Source of the DNA: Sediminibacterium ginsengisoli | GTDB lineage: Bacteria; Bacteroidota; Bacteroidia; Chitinophagales; Chitinophagaceae | Direction: 5' to 3' | Assembly: GCA_945901845.1 (NCBI GenBank) | Contig: CAMDLR010000002.1 | Location: forward strand, 62,001-126,000 | DNA: 64,000 nucleotides | Shown here: positions 37,322-45,874 of the stretch, piece after piece | Layout of the letters: every line of letters starts with the position of its first letter | Position numbering within the stretch: the stretch's first letter is position 1 | The notes under the pieces: model-generated | The model's database searches: none | Told to the model about the DNA's origin: nothing | The model's input: the letters and a program-made list of their open reading frames with translations, nothing else | Position numbers and translations under genes: made by a program

Positions 37322-37364
37322 ATGAAGATTTCATATATTTAAGTTTAAATAAAATCTTTGAGCA

Positions 37365-40247
37365 GTGAAAAAAATCCTCTTTTTACTCCTTCTTCCCATT
37401 TTTGTTAGTAGCCAAAACACTATTGGCCTTCCAGATATAATTAATTATTCTAAATTGTCATACAACGCAGGACTACAAAACTGGGATGTTAAACAAGATA
37501 AAAATGGAATTGTTCATTTTGCCAACAATGAAGGCTTATTAAGTTTTGATGGAAAAAATTGGAAACTATACCCATTACCCAATAAAACCATTGTTAGATC
37601 AGTAGCCATTGGAAGCGATAATAAGATATACGTGGGTGGGCAGGACGAACTTGGCTATTTTGCCCCAAATACGAACGGAAATCTAGCTTACTACTCACTA
37701 ACCGCATTAATTCCAGCTAAATACAGATCTTTTGAAGACGTTTGGGACATTGTTTCATTAGGATCGTCCCTATTTTTTAGATCTCCCAAGAAAATCTTTC
37801 AGTACAATAATGGTACGATTACAGTGTTTAAGGCCCCTTCCGAATGGGCCTATTTAACCAGCTGTAATGGCAAATTGTACGCACATGACTACCAAACGGG
37901 CCTTATGGTATTTGAAAATGAGGCTTGGCATGCTGTTGTGTCAAATTATAGTTTTTCAAAAACCGATCCTATCACAGGTATGATTCCTAAGGGAACAGGG
38001 GCCATCATTACCACTTTAAAAAGCGGAATTTTCTATTTTATTAATAATACCATTACACCAATTAAATCGGGAGCTGCCAATTTTATCCAAAATGAGCGGA
38101 TTTATAATGCGATTGCTATCAATCAAGAATGGATCGCAGTTGCTACAAGCAATAGTGGCGTATATATCATTAATGATAAGGCTGAAATCATTCAGAAGTT
38201 TTCAAGTACCGAAGGGCTTCAGAGCAATAATATTTTAAGCATCTTTTTAGACAACAAACAAAATTTATGGCTTGGGTTAAATAATGGACTGGATTTTATC
38301 GCCTACAACAGTGCCATTAAACATATTTCACCCAAATTGTTGGACGAATCAGGTTATACCGCTATGATTCAAAATCAACAACTCTATATAGGCACATCAA
38401 ATGGACTTTATACAATTGCTCTTCAACCCTTACATGATTTAAGTTTTAGTAAAGGTGATTTTTCGTTGGTACAAAATACAAGCGGACAATCATGGGGGCT
38501 TTCACTAATCAATAACAAATTACTGTTAGGCCATCACGAAGGTGCATTTTATGTAAATAATAATACAGCTACTTCCTTTTCGAGTAAACCAGGGTTTTGG
38601 AACTTTACACCAATTGGCAATATGTCGCCTGCAAGCATAGTTGTTGGTGGTACTTATAGAGGTCTCACCATTTTTGATGCAAAAGCCAATCAACTTTTTC
38701 AAACATTAGATATTCCAAACTTTATTGAATCCTCTAGGTATGTAACCATTGATGCTGAAGAAAATATTTGGGTGTCGCATCCTTACCATGGTGTATATAA
38801 AATTGAAAAAACGATTGACGGAAAATATACCACCAAACAATATCAGAAAAAAGAAGGACTACCCGCTTTATTAAACAACCACATCTATAAAATAAAAAAT
38901 AGAATTGTAGTTGGGACAGAAAACGGAGTATATGAATACAATTCCGAAAAAGACAGATTTGAAACCGCCTCTAGCTATACTTCACTTATAGGCAATCAAA
39001 GTATTCGCTATTTGAAAGAAGACAAAGAAGGTAATATTTGGTTTATTCATGAAAAAATATTGGGCGTTATTGACTATACTGGTAATCAACCACAAGTCAT
39101 TTATATCCCTGAACTGAACGCCAAAATGTTAAGTGGCTTTGAATATATATATGCAATAGATGGTAGCAATATTTTTTTAGGTGGCGAAAAAGGATTTTAT
39201 CATATCAATTATGAAAAATATAAAAAATTAGCACCCGTATTAAATGTTCAAATCAGATCAGTACATATTATTGATAACATAGACAGTACCTTATTTGGTG
39301 GTTACTTCAAAAATGTGAATGAAAACCAAGTGCAGGAAGCAAACAATATACCACAGGTTGCTTACCGTTTCAAAACCATGCACTTTGATTTTACGTCGGT
39401 TGCATTTGGCTTTCAAAACAACCTAGAATATAGTTACAGACTCAAAGGCTTTGAAAACAACTGGTCTGCATGGACAAAAAGAACAGAAAAAGAATATACT
39501 AATTTGGTACTAGGCAGTTATACGTTTGAAGTAAAAGTTAGAAATAACCTGGGTAATGAATCAGCTGTATCAAGCTTTCAATTTACTATAAATGCGCCAT
39601 GGTACCGAACACGATTCGCTTATCTCTTATATTTTATTGCCATTGGATTTGGCGTTTATAAGCTTCATATATACCAACGTAAAAAGTTTAAAGCGCAACA
39701 GCAAAAATATGAGCAAGAGCAACAGCGTTTAAGATATATCCACGAACTAGAAATCAATAAATCAGAAACCGATATCGTTACATTGCAAAATGAAAAGCTA
39801 GGAGTAGAAATTGAATATAAGAATTCTGAACTAGCTTCTTCTGCCATGCATATTGTAAAAAAAGGCGAACTGCTTACCAAGGTTAAAAGCGAACTAGGTA
39901 GTATCATAAAAAAAATCGACAATGAATACGCCATTACTGAATTAAAGAAAATGGTAAAGGCACTAAATGAAGATGAAAATTTAGACCAAGAATGGGAGTA
40001 CTTTACCAAACATTTTGACAAAGTGCATTCGGATTTTATTGTCAAACTCAAAGAAAAGCATAGCAATATTAGCAATAACGAATTAAAGCTATGCGCCTAT
40101 TTAAGAATGAATTTATCAACCAAAGAAATTGCTCAACTCATGAATATTTCTGTGCGGGGCGTAGAAATTAGTAGGTATCGACTTCGAAAAAAATTAAACC
40201 TAGCTACCGATATCAACTTATTCGATTACCTCATTAGTATTGGCTAA
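37365..40247 (+). CDS. Transmembrane propeller/Y_Y_Y regulator with LuxR-type HTH (SusR-like)
   Basis: A 960-residue one-component sensor starting at GTG. In order: signal peptide (KKILFLLLLPIFVSS); two_component_regulator_propeller repeats over most of 20-650 (for example VRSVAIGSDNKIYVGGQDELGYF, NILSIFLDNKQNLWLGLNNGLDFI); a Y_Y_Y domain (LEYSYRLKGFENNWSAWT...LVLGSYTFEVKVRN); one membrane helix (FAYLLYFIAIGFGVYKL); a coiled coil; and a C-terminal HTH (MNLSTKEIAQLMNISVRGVEISRYRLRKKLNL). It has no kinase or receiver domain, so the periplasmic glycan signal should reach DNA directly. Divergent from the beta-glucan SusC; its stop overlaps the sulfatase 3' end by 30 nt. Confidence 0.9.
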   Translation: MKKILFLLLLPIFVSSQNTIGLPDIINYSKLSYNAGLQNWDVKQDKNGIVHFANNEGLLSFDGKNWKLYPLPNKTIVRSVAIGSDNKIYVGGQDELGYFAPNTNGNLAYYSLTALIPAKYRSFEDVWDIVSLGSSLFFRSPKKIFQYNNGTITVFKAPSEWAYLTSCNGKLYAHDYQTGLMVFENEAWHAVVSNYSFSKTDPITGMIPKGTGAIITTLKSGIFYFINNTITPIKSGAANFIQNERIYNAIAINQEWIAVATSNSGVYIINDKAEIIQKFSSTEGLQSNNILSIFLDNKQNLWLGLNNGLDFIAYNSAIKHISPKLLDESGYTAMIQNQQLYIGTSNGLYTIALQPLHDLSFSKGDFSLVQNTSGQSWGLSLINNKLLLGHHEGAFYVNNNTATSFSSKPGFWNFTPIGNMSPASIVVGGTYRGLTIFDAKANQLFQTLDIPNFIESSRYVTIDAEENIWVSHPYHGVYKIEKTIDGKYTTKQYQKKEGLPALLNNHIYKIKNRIVVGTENGVYEYNSEKDRFETASSYTSLIGNQSIRYLKEDKEGNIWFIHEKILGVIDYTGNQPQVIYIPELNAKMLSGFEYIYAIDGSNIFLGGEKGFYHINYEKYKKLAPVLNVQIRSVHIIDNIDSTLFGGYFKNVNENQVQEANNIPQVAYRFKTMHFDFTSVAFGFQNNLEYSYRLKGFENNWSAWTKRTEKEYTNLVLGSYTFEVKVRNNLGNESAVSSFQFTINAPWYRTRFAYLLYFIAIGFGVYKLHIYQRKKFKAQQQKYEQEQQRLRYIHELEINKSETDIVTLQNEKLGVEIEYKNSELASSAMHIVKKGELLTKVKSELGSIIKKIDNEYAITELKKMVKALNEDENLDQEWEYFTKHFDKVHSDFIVKLKEKHSNISNNELKLCAYLRMNLSTKEIAQLMNISVRGVEISRYRLRKKLNLATDINLFDYLISIG

Positions 40248-41777
40248 AATAGGTATTTCATTGGGCCATGCAATGGTTTTACCAGTTGATAACCACGAAG
40301 GCATAGAAGCGTTTCGTTCCTTTAATTTTTGTGTAAGTAAATGAGCGAGGGTTTTTGTTTTTGCAACTTCTAGGGCAGATAAGTCGTGTAGTTCCTCTAT
40401 GTCTTTTGAAAGATCATATAACTCCAGAATTTGCTGCTTATGAAAATAAATCAGTTTCCAATCTCCTTGCCTAATAGCTGATGCCCATGAAATTCCTTTT
40501 ACATTAACATTCGTCCAGTTGTTGGGATAATGCCACACAAGTGTCTTTTGTCCATCTATACTTTTTTGTTTCCCTTGTAAAACAGGTAAAAAATTGTTGC
40601 CATCTACTACTTGCTTAACTGTTTTTGGGAAAGCATTTGCCATTTGCAAGATGGTGGTAAAATAATCTTCCGAAACAATATATTGTTTAGATACAGAACC
40701 CGGTTTTATTTGAGGTCCAGCAGCAATCATAGGTACGCGAATACCTCCTTCATACAATGACCCCTTCCCTTGCTTGAGTGGCAGGTTTTGCGTATGCGGT
40801 TCACCAGATCTACTTCCCTTTAAACTAAGGCCACCATTGTCTGAAGTAAATAAAATATAGGTGTCCTTATCCAATCCATTTTTTTCTAAATAGTTCATCA
40901 TATCACCTAAACTTTTATCCATGCCTTCCACGAGTGCCGCATATTTAGCTTCTGTATCTGTAAGCCCTGCATCCATATATTTTTGATAAAAGCGAATATC
41001 TTTATCGTAAGGCACATGCACCGCGTAATGCGATAGATATAAAAAGAAAGGTTTATTGCTAACGCGCGCGTCAAGTGTATGAATAGTCTCTCTTGTTATG
41101 GCTTCCGTTAAATAAAGATCTTCGGGTATATATTTTTCAAGCCCTCTAACCGCCCAGCTTGTATCCTTATCGTTTTGACGATAATTTTTTGATGCTAAAA
41201 AGCTACCAGGATGACCCGCTGCACTTCCTCCAATGTTTACATCGAAACCCATATTAATAGGCGATGCGCCTGGCATACCCGAAGATGCAAAATGTGCTTT
41301 ACCTGCAAGTATGGTGTAATAACCTGCCTCCTTTAAAATTTGTGGTAAGGGGGTCGCCACTACCGTATGCTGAAGCGCGTTTGTATAATGGCGCTCCGGT
41401 GTAAGTCCGTTATAATTCCAAGTAGCGGGTTGTAATAAACTGTCTTTAAAATCGGTGGGTGTATTACTATTTACATTGGTCCAATTGGTAACACCATGTC
41501 TTGCAACATTCATACCCGTCATTAAACTTACCCTAGTAGGTGTACAAACTGCATTTGAATAGGCATTTGTGAGCATCATTCCCTTGGCTGCTAAGCGCTC
41601 CATATTAGGTGTATGATACGTGGCATTTAGTTTTGTTGGTTTATCCCAAAAAGGCAAGGAACAATCCTGCCAGCCCATGTCATCAACAAGAAATAAAATG
41701 ATATTGGGTTGTTTAACTTGTGCCCGTATTTGGAAGCACAAAAAAAATACAAACAAAAAAATCAATCCTTTTTTCAT
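40218..41777 (-). CDS. Type I sulfatase (formylglycine-dependent)
   Basis: A 519-residue exported arylsulfatase-family enzyme. Signal peptide 1-20, metal-binding LFLVDDMGWQD, and the sulfatase signature NAVCTPTRVSLMTG with Cys78 to be converted to formylglycine. The second metal/substrate block is YILFTSDNGG. It removes sulfate esters, presumably from a sulfated glycan. No formylglycine maturase is seen here, so it must be encoded elsewhere. Its 3' end overlaps the regulator's by 30 nt, tail to tail, and a terminator separates it from hmuY upstream. Confidence 0.92.
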   Translation of the reverse strand: MKKGLIFLFVFFLCFQIRAQVKQPNIILFLVDDMGWQDCSLPFWDKPTKLNATYHTPNMERLAAKGMMLTNAYSNAVCTPTRVSLMTGMNVARHGVTNWTNVNSNTPTDFKDSLLQPATWNYNGLTPERHYTNALQHTVVATPLPQILKEAGYYTILAGKAHFASSGMPGASPINMGFDVNIGGSAAGHPGSFLASKNYRQNDKDTSWAVRGLEKYIPEDLYLTEAITRETIHTLDARVSNKPFFLYLSHYAVHVPYDKDIRFYQKYMDAGLTDTEAKYAALVEGMDKSLGDMMNYLEKNGLDKDTYILFTSDNGGLSLKGSRSGEPHTQNLPLKQGKGSLYEGGIRVPMIAAGPQIKPGSVSKQYIVSEDYFTTILQMANAFPKTVKQVVDGNNFLPVLQGKQKSIDGQKTLVWHYPNNWTNVNVKGISWASAIRQGDWKLIYFHKQQILELYDLSKDIEELHDLSALEVAKTKTLAHLLTQKLKERNASMPSWLSTGKTIAWPNEIPILANTNEVIE

Positions 41778-41791
41778 ATTAGAAAAATACT

Positions 41792-41829
41792 AAAAAAAAT
41801 GGAACCTACATAAACAATGTAGATTCCAT
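41792..41829 (-). terminator. Rho-independent terminator after hmuY
   Basis: ATGGAA-c-CTACAT-AAACA-ATGTAG-a-TTCCAT (41799-41829), with one mismatch, is followed on the minus strand by eight T residues. It lies 31 nt past the hmuY stop and just upstream of the sulfatase start. Confidence 0.88.
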
Positions 41830-41860
41830 GTAACAGGGGGCTTATTAAACAAACTAAATA

Positions 41861-42511
41861 TTAGAATGACTTAGTGCCATTAGGCTGGAAACTATATCTA
41901 AAAGTATAGTAACGTTGATCTTTCATTTTAACATTATCAGAAGCTGTTGCAGCAGGTGTTACACCACCTTTGTAATAATTTAAAATTTCAATTTTTGCAA
42001 ATTTTCCAGACGCCGTTCTGATGACTAAAACACGACCCGGAATAGGTGTTACTAAATTTTTTAACCCATCATATACATACCATCCTTTGTTACTACCAAA
42101 TGGAATAGCATAAGAAGTTGGAACATTTTCTGTTCTGAATGTTGAGTCGGAAGGAACTGTTTTTAAATCTTCGAATAGACCTACATAAACAAAACCTCCA
42201 CCAGCGCCCGGTCCACCATTACCACTATTGGTTAATATAGCAGTCCCTCTAAATGCGATATCCCATTTAGTAGTTGCACTATCTGAAGATGGAACTACTG
42301 CGCCTTTTTCAATACTATAAAAAGTATATTTACCAGCGCCATAAGGCATTCCACCAAGTGGCGGCACACCAGGTGTGATACCAATAATGGTATCGGCAGC
42401 TAAATTATTAACTGTCAAGGAAACAACTGGCTCTACCTTAGTCGTATTGTTTTCTTTTGTACAAGCTGCAAATAATAAAAAAGCAAAAAATGTGTAGATG
42501 ATCTTTTTCAT
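41861..42511 (-). CDS. hmuY: HmuY-family haem-binding lipoprotein
   Basis: A 216-residue lipoprotein (FFAFLLFAACTKE) with the HmuY family blocks YTFYSIEKGAVVPSSDSATTKWDIAFRGTAILTNSGNGGPG and GRVLVIRTASGKFAKIEILNYYKG. HmuY captures haem at the cell surface and hands it to its TonB receptor. It follows that receptor gene by 5 nt. Haem ligation residues differ among HmuY homologues and cannot be assigned here. Confidence 0.85.
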   Translation of the reverse strand: MKKIIYTFFAFLLFAACTKENNTTKVEPVVSLTVNNLAADTIIGITPGVPPLGGMPYGAGKYTFYSIEKGAVVPSSDSATTKWDIAFRGTAILTNSGNGGPGAGGGFVYVGLFEDLKTVPSDSTFRTENVPTSYAIPFGSNKGWYVYDGLKNLVTPIPGRVLVIRTASGKFAKIEILNYYKGGVTPAATASDNVKMKDQRYYTFRYSFQPNGTKSF

Positions 42512-42516
42512 AGTGT

Positions 42517-44625
42517 TTATTTTTCGATTGATTGTTTCATTGAATAGTTGATACTTATAAATCCAGTACGACCCATAAAATTGGGCATATTAATAGGGTC
42601 TCTATAATTGAGCACATTATTACACCCTGCTTGCATCGTAATATTTTTAGTAAGCGGTAGCCCAATTGTTGCGTTGAGTTGAATAAACCCGGTAGCCTTG
42701 CTATCATTGGTATTATACAAGCCGTTGCCATCTGTATCTGTTACATACCAGCTGCTTCTGTAAAGCGCGCGCAACGTTGCAAATACCTGCTCTTTTTGAT
42801 ACTGTAATTTTAGATTGAACTGATGTTTACTTCTATTGGGCAAGCCAACATATTCGGAAGCATTTAAAAGCTTGCTGTATCCATTTGCATCACGCGTAAA
42901 CACTTTACCTTGTTCAATTTTATCAAGTTCAGAAGCATCGCCAGATAATAAAAATTGATACCCGCTACTGATTAAATAATGTTTCCCAATTTTATGATTG
43001 ACATTGAGTTCTACCCCTTTTGTGAAAGCAGTTTTTACATTGAGGTAGCTAAATATTTGAGCGCCACCTGGTCTGTATGCCACCAATCTACTGTCAATTA
43101 AATTATTGATGTTATTATAAAAAAATCCTACCGATACATTGTGTTTTTGAGATGGTGCATAATCGAAACTTACATGATAACCTGTAGAAAATTCTGGTTG
43201 TAACGCAGCAAGACTGTAATAATCCTGCTCGATACTTGCAATTTGCCCAAGCCCTTTTAATGCAGTAATAATTTTTTGCGCTTCGATGGCACCAAATACA
43301 CTGTAACCACCAGCAGCCGTATTGGTGAAGTTTAAATAAAGCTGTCTAAAATCGGGCGCTTTAAATCCTCGACCTACACTTGCCTTAAAATTCAATGTAT
43401 TGGTCATTGAATATTTTAAAGCGAGTTTTGGACTAAAGGCTGCTGCAAACAAAGCGTTGTGATCATAGCGTGCGCCGCCAATTATAACAAGCTTTTCAAG
43501 TGGCTTCCACTCTGATTGAAAAAAAGCATAGCCTACCGCATTCTCTTTGGTACTTTCTTTTTTATCATACCTTGTGCTATTAGCTCTGTCTACTAAATAA
43601 CCTGCGCCAACCGAAGTTTCAAGATTTTTTGAAACAGCAATATCTGTTTGTGATTCGAATCTTAAAAAATGTTGTTTAAAATAATCGGTGTAAGGCGCTC
43701 CAGATGTAGTAGCAAGCTCCTGCTCACTCGTAAATGTAGTGGCATACAATTTAGCACTGGTTTTAATGCTGTTGTTAAATCTATGCATTACCGTTGCCGA
43801 AAAATTAGCATCGTCATTTGATTCTTTTCCTTCGGAGTTTACAATAACGCCATTGTTTTCTACTGCAATTTGATTGGTGATGCGCTCTTGATTGAATCTT
43901 ATCAAACCAGAGAGCTTTGTTTTGTCAGAAAGCTGATACCCCAGTTGATGTTGCTGTGTAAACCTGTTAATAGGCGTTACAAAACTGGTTTGACTATTAG
44001 GGCGTAAACTAAAGCCATTGGTGTAGTAATTATTGGTAAACCCTTGGTATGTAAATTTATTTTTCAAAAAATTGAACCTGACATTAACATCAGAAGTATT
44101 AAAACTTCCGTATCTAGCACTCAATGCAAATTCATTTTTTGTAGGGGTTGTTGTAATAATATTTATCACACCAGCCATTGCTTCACTTCCATACAAACTA
44201 GAAGATGGGCCTTTTACAATTTCAATTTGCTTGATATTTCCAACCGTGATTCTATTTAAATCAAGTATGCCAGCGGTTCTTCCTACTAGTGGTTCACCAT
44301 TTAGTAAAATTAATGTGTAGTCGGGATTTAACCCTTGCATTTGAACACCCGCACCAAATCCAGTTGTTATAAATAAACCTGCTTGCTCTTGCAAAATATC
44401 GGCAAGTCTAACAGAACCAGCTTGTGCAATTTGCTGGCTAGAAATAAGTGTTACCGGAACGGCAACATTGCCTAATTTTTTTTCGGTTCTAGTGGCAGTC
44501 ACTACTATTTCATTGGCCGAACCATATAAAGTATCTGCGCGTGATGTTTTGCCCACCTGCGCCATAGCAGTTGTGATACCACCAAAAAATAAACCCACTA
44601 TCAAACCACTAAATCGCATCTGCAT
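42517..44625 (-). CDS. hmuR: TonB-dependent receptor, HmuR-like
   Basis: A 702-residue receptor. The track start (44664) is TTG; I prefer the ATG at 44625, or 44619, which starts the signal peptide MRFSGLIVGLFFGGITTAMAQ. A TonB box-like EIVVTATRTEKKLGNVAVPVTLIS precedes the plug (IEIVKGPSSSLYGSEAMAGVINII), and the barrel ends FISINYSM. Pairing with HmuY at 5 nt implies haem or haemoprotein uptake. An FRAP/NPNL haem-receptor box is not obvious, so the substrate rests on the neighbour. Confidence 0.82.
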   Translation of the reverse strand: MQMRFSGLIVGLFFGGITTAMAQVGKTSRADTLYGSANEIVVTATRTEKKLGNVAVPVTLISSQQIAQAGSVRLADILQEQAGLFITTGFGAGVQMQGLNPDYTLILLNGEPLVGRTAGILDLNRITVGNIKQIEIVKGPSSSLYGSEAMAGVINIITTTPTKNEFALSARYGSFNTSDVNVRFNFLKNKFTYQGFTNNYYTNGFSLRPNSQTSFVTPINRFTQQHQLGYQLSDKTKLSGLIRFNQERITNQIAVENNGVIVNSEGKESNDDANFSATVMHRFNNSIKTSAKLYATTFTSEQELATTSGAPYTDYFKQHFLRFESQTDIAVSKNLETSVGAGYLVDRANSTRYDKKESTKENAVGYAFFQSEWKPLEKLVIIGGARYDHNALFAAAFSPKLALKYSMTNTLNFKASVGRGFKAPDFRQLYLNFTNTAAGGYSVFGAIEAQKIITALKGLGQIASIEQDYYSLAALQPEFSTGYHVSFDYAPSQKHNVSVGFFYNNINNLIDSRLVAYRPGGAQIFSYLNVKTAFTKGVELNVNHKIGKHYLISSGYQFLLSGDASELDKIEQGKVFTRDANGYSKLLNASEYVGLPNRSKHQFNLKLQYQKEQVFATLRALYRSSWYVTDTDGNGLYNTNDSKATGFIQLNATIGLPLTKNITMQAGCNNVLNYRDPINMPNFMGRTGFISINYSMKQSIEK

Positions 44626-44763
44626 TGATTTCAATTGCAAATGTGGATCATACAGAGAGGTCAATTGTCATAGAATTGTAGAACGGCATGGCGCTGTTCT
44701 TTTATGACTTTTTAATGACAAAAAGCGCTTATTGTATTACAACATAATTCCATTTGTAAGCAT

Positions 44764-45594
44764 TTAGTTTTTAAAATATAAATAACCCCACTTAGTTGGC
44801 AGATGCATATCAATAACGCCAGTTGGATTCCATACCCAATTATGTTCAGAGATAGGGTTGTTATTTTGATTTAATTTTTTTTGGTACGTTTTTCCATCAG
44901 ACTCAAGTGTCCACTGCACACGTGAAAAATTAATGCGCCAAGGATTCAATAATGAAGGAGTAGCGGCGCGCTGTGTTCTTGAAATGGCTTTAAATGGAAT
45001 GGCCATTTCAACCGTCCAACCACTATCAATATCGGAATTATCATTGATGGTTCCATTGGCAATTACCTTAGATAAAATACCAGTTGTATTCCATCCCAAA
45101 TCAAAAGTGCCTCCTTTTTTATAGGGCTTATTCATAAATAAATCCATGATGGTTCCAAGAACATTTATTTCAATTTCAAAATACTGTTCGCCATCACCCA
45201 TGGGATCAATAAAAACTTCGAAATCATGATCGCGATAAATGATATCATCGTATTTTTTTAAAGTGCCCCACAAATGCGGCTCCTCCAAAACAGCGCCAAT
45301 ATATAAATATTGACTGTCCCACATCATTTTAACAGTGGTACTAAAAGTTGGCTTGGGTTTATTCGCACCTTCAATATCTTCAAAATCAGAAATTAATACG
45401 GCTTGTTTCCAACTATGCTCATTTAATTTTCCATCCACTTTAATGGGCTGCTTTGCCATACGGGCTTTGTACTTTTTTTCAGAAGTGGATGCGGAAGAAC
45501 GAATCGTTTGAGCCTTTACAAGCGTGCACAACAACACAAGCATTAGGCCCATTAAAGCACCCATTTTTTGCTGTAAAAACTGTTTTAATTGCAT
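44764..45594 (-). CDS. Exported CBM9-like carbohydrate-binding protein
   Basis: A 276-residue protein with a signal peptide (about 1-28) and a CBM9-like beta-sandwich. Blocks are PIKVDGKLNEHSWKQAVLISDF, VKMMWDSQYLYIGAVLEEPHLWG, DIIYRDHDFEVFIDPMGDGEQYFEIEINVLGT and DSGWTVEMAIPFKAI. This stand-alone form is common in Bacteroidetes; it may bind a sugar or be part of a larger complex. It is divergent from the PSD1 operon across 271 bp, so shared regulation is plausible. Confidence 0.85.
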   Translation of the reverse strand: MQLKQFLQQKMGALMGLMLVLLCTLVKAQTIRSSASTSEKKYKARMAKQPIKVDGKLNEHSWKQAVLISDFEDIEGANKPKPTFSTTVKMMWDSQYLYIGAVLEEPHLWGTLKKYDDIIYRDHDFEVFIDPMGDGEQYFEIEINVLGTIMDLFMNKPYKKGGTFDLGWNTTGILSKVIANGTINDNSDIDSGWTVEMAIPFKAISRTQRAATPSLLNPWRINFSRVQWTLESDGKTYQKKLNQNNNPISEHNWVWNPTGVIDMHLPTKWGYLYFKN

Positions 45595-45865
45595 AAACGT
45601 TTCATTCTGCTTAAAATTAAATTAAAAATACGCATAGCGCTTCAACAGAAAAGCCATTTTACACATCAATTTTAACGCAAGCAAAGAGAATAAGTTTTAT
45701 ATAAATCATTCATTATATATCGTTTAAGTATTTATATTTTTTATATTTATAGCAAAAACAGCTCTTATTTAGCCGATTCGTGCACTTTTTTATCTACACG
45801 ATATAATCGCATAGAAATGGCCCGATAAAGATTTATATTTAAAGTACTGATTTACCATCATAAAC
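45595..45865. other. AT-rich intergenic region between the CBM9-like gene and the PSD1 operon
   Basis: No gene is seen. The stretch is rich in TATATTTAT-like words (45710-45760) and carries no clean TAnnTTTG promoter that I can defend for either side. It must hold both divergent promoters. Confidence 0.5.
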
Positions 45866-45874
45866 GTGTTACAT

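Noticed and set aside
39665-40075. Minus-strand 136-residue ORF within the regulator
   Set aside because: It lies opposite the coiled coil and HTH of the regulator, and its Ser/Phe/Leu-rich translation is typical of an antisense shadow.
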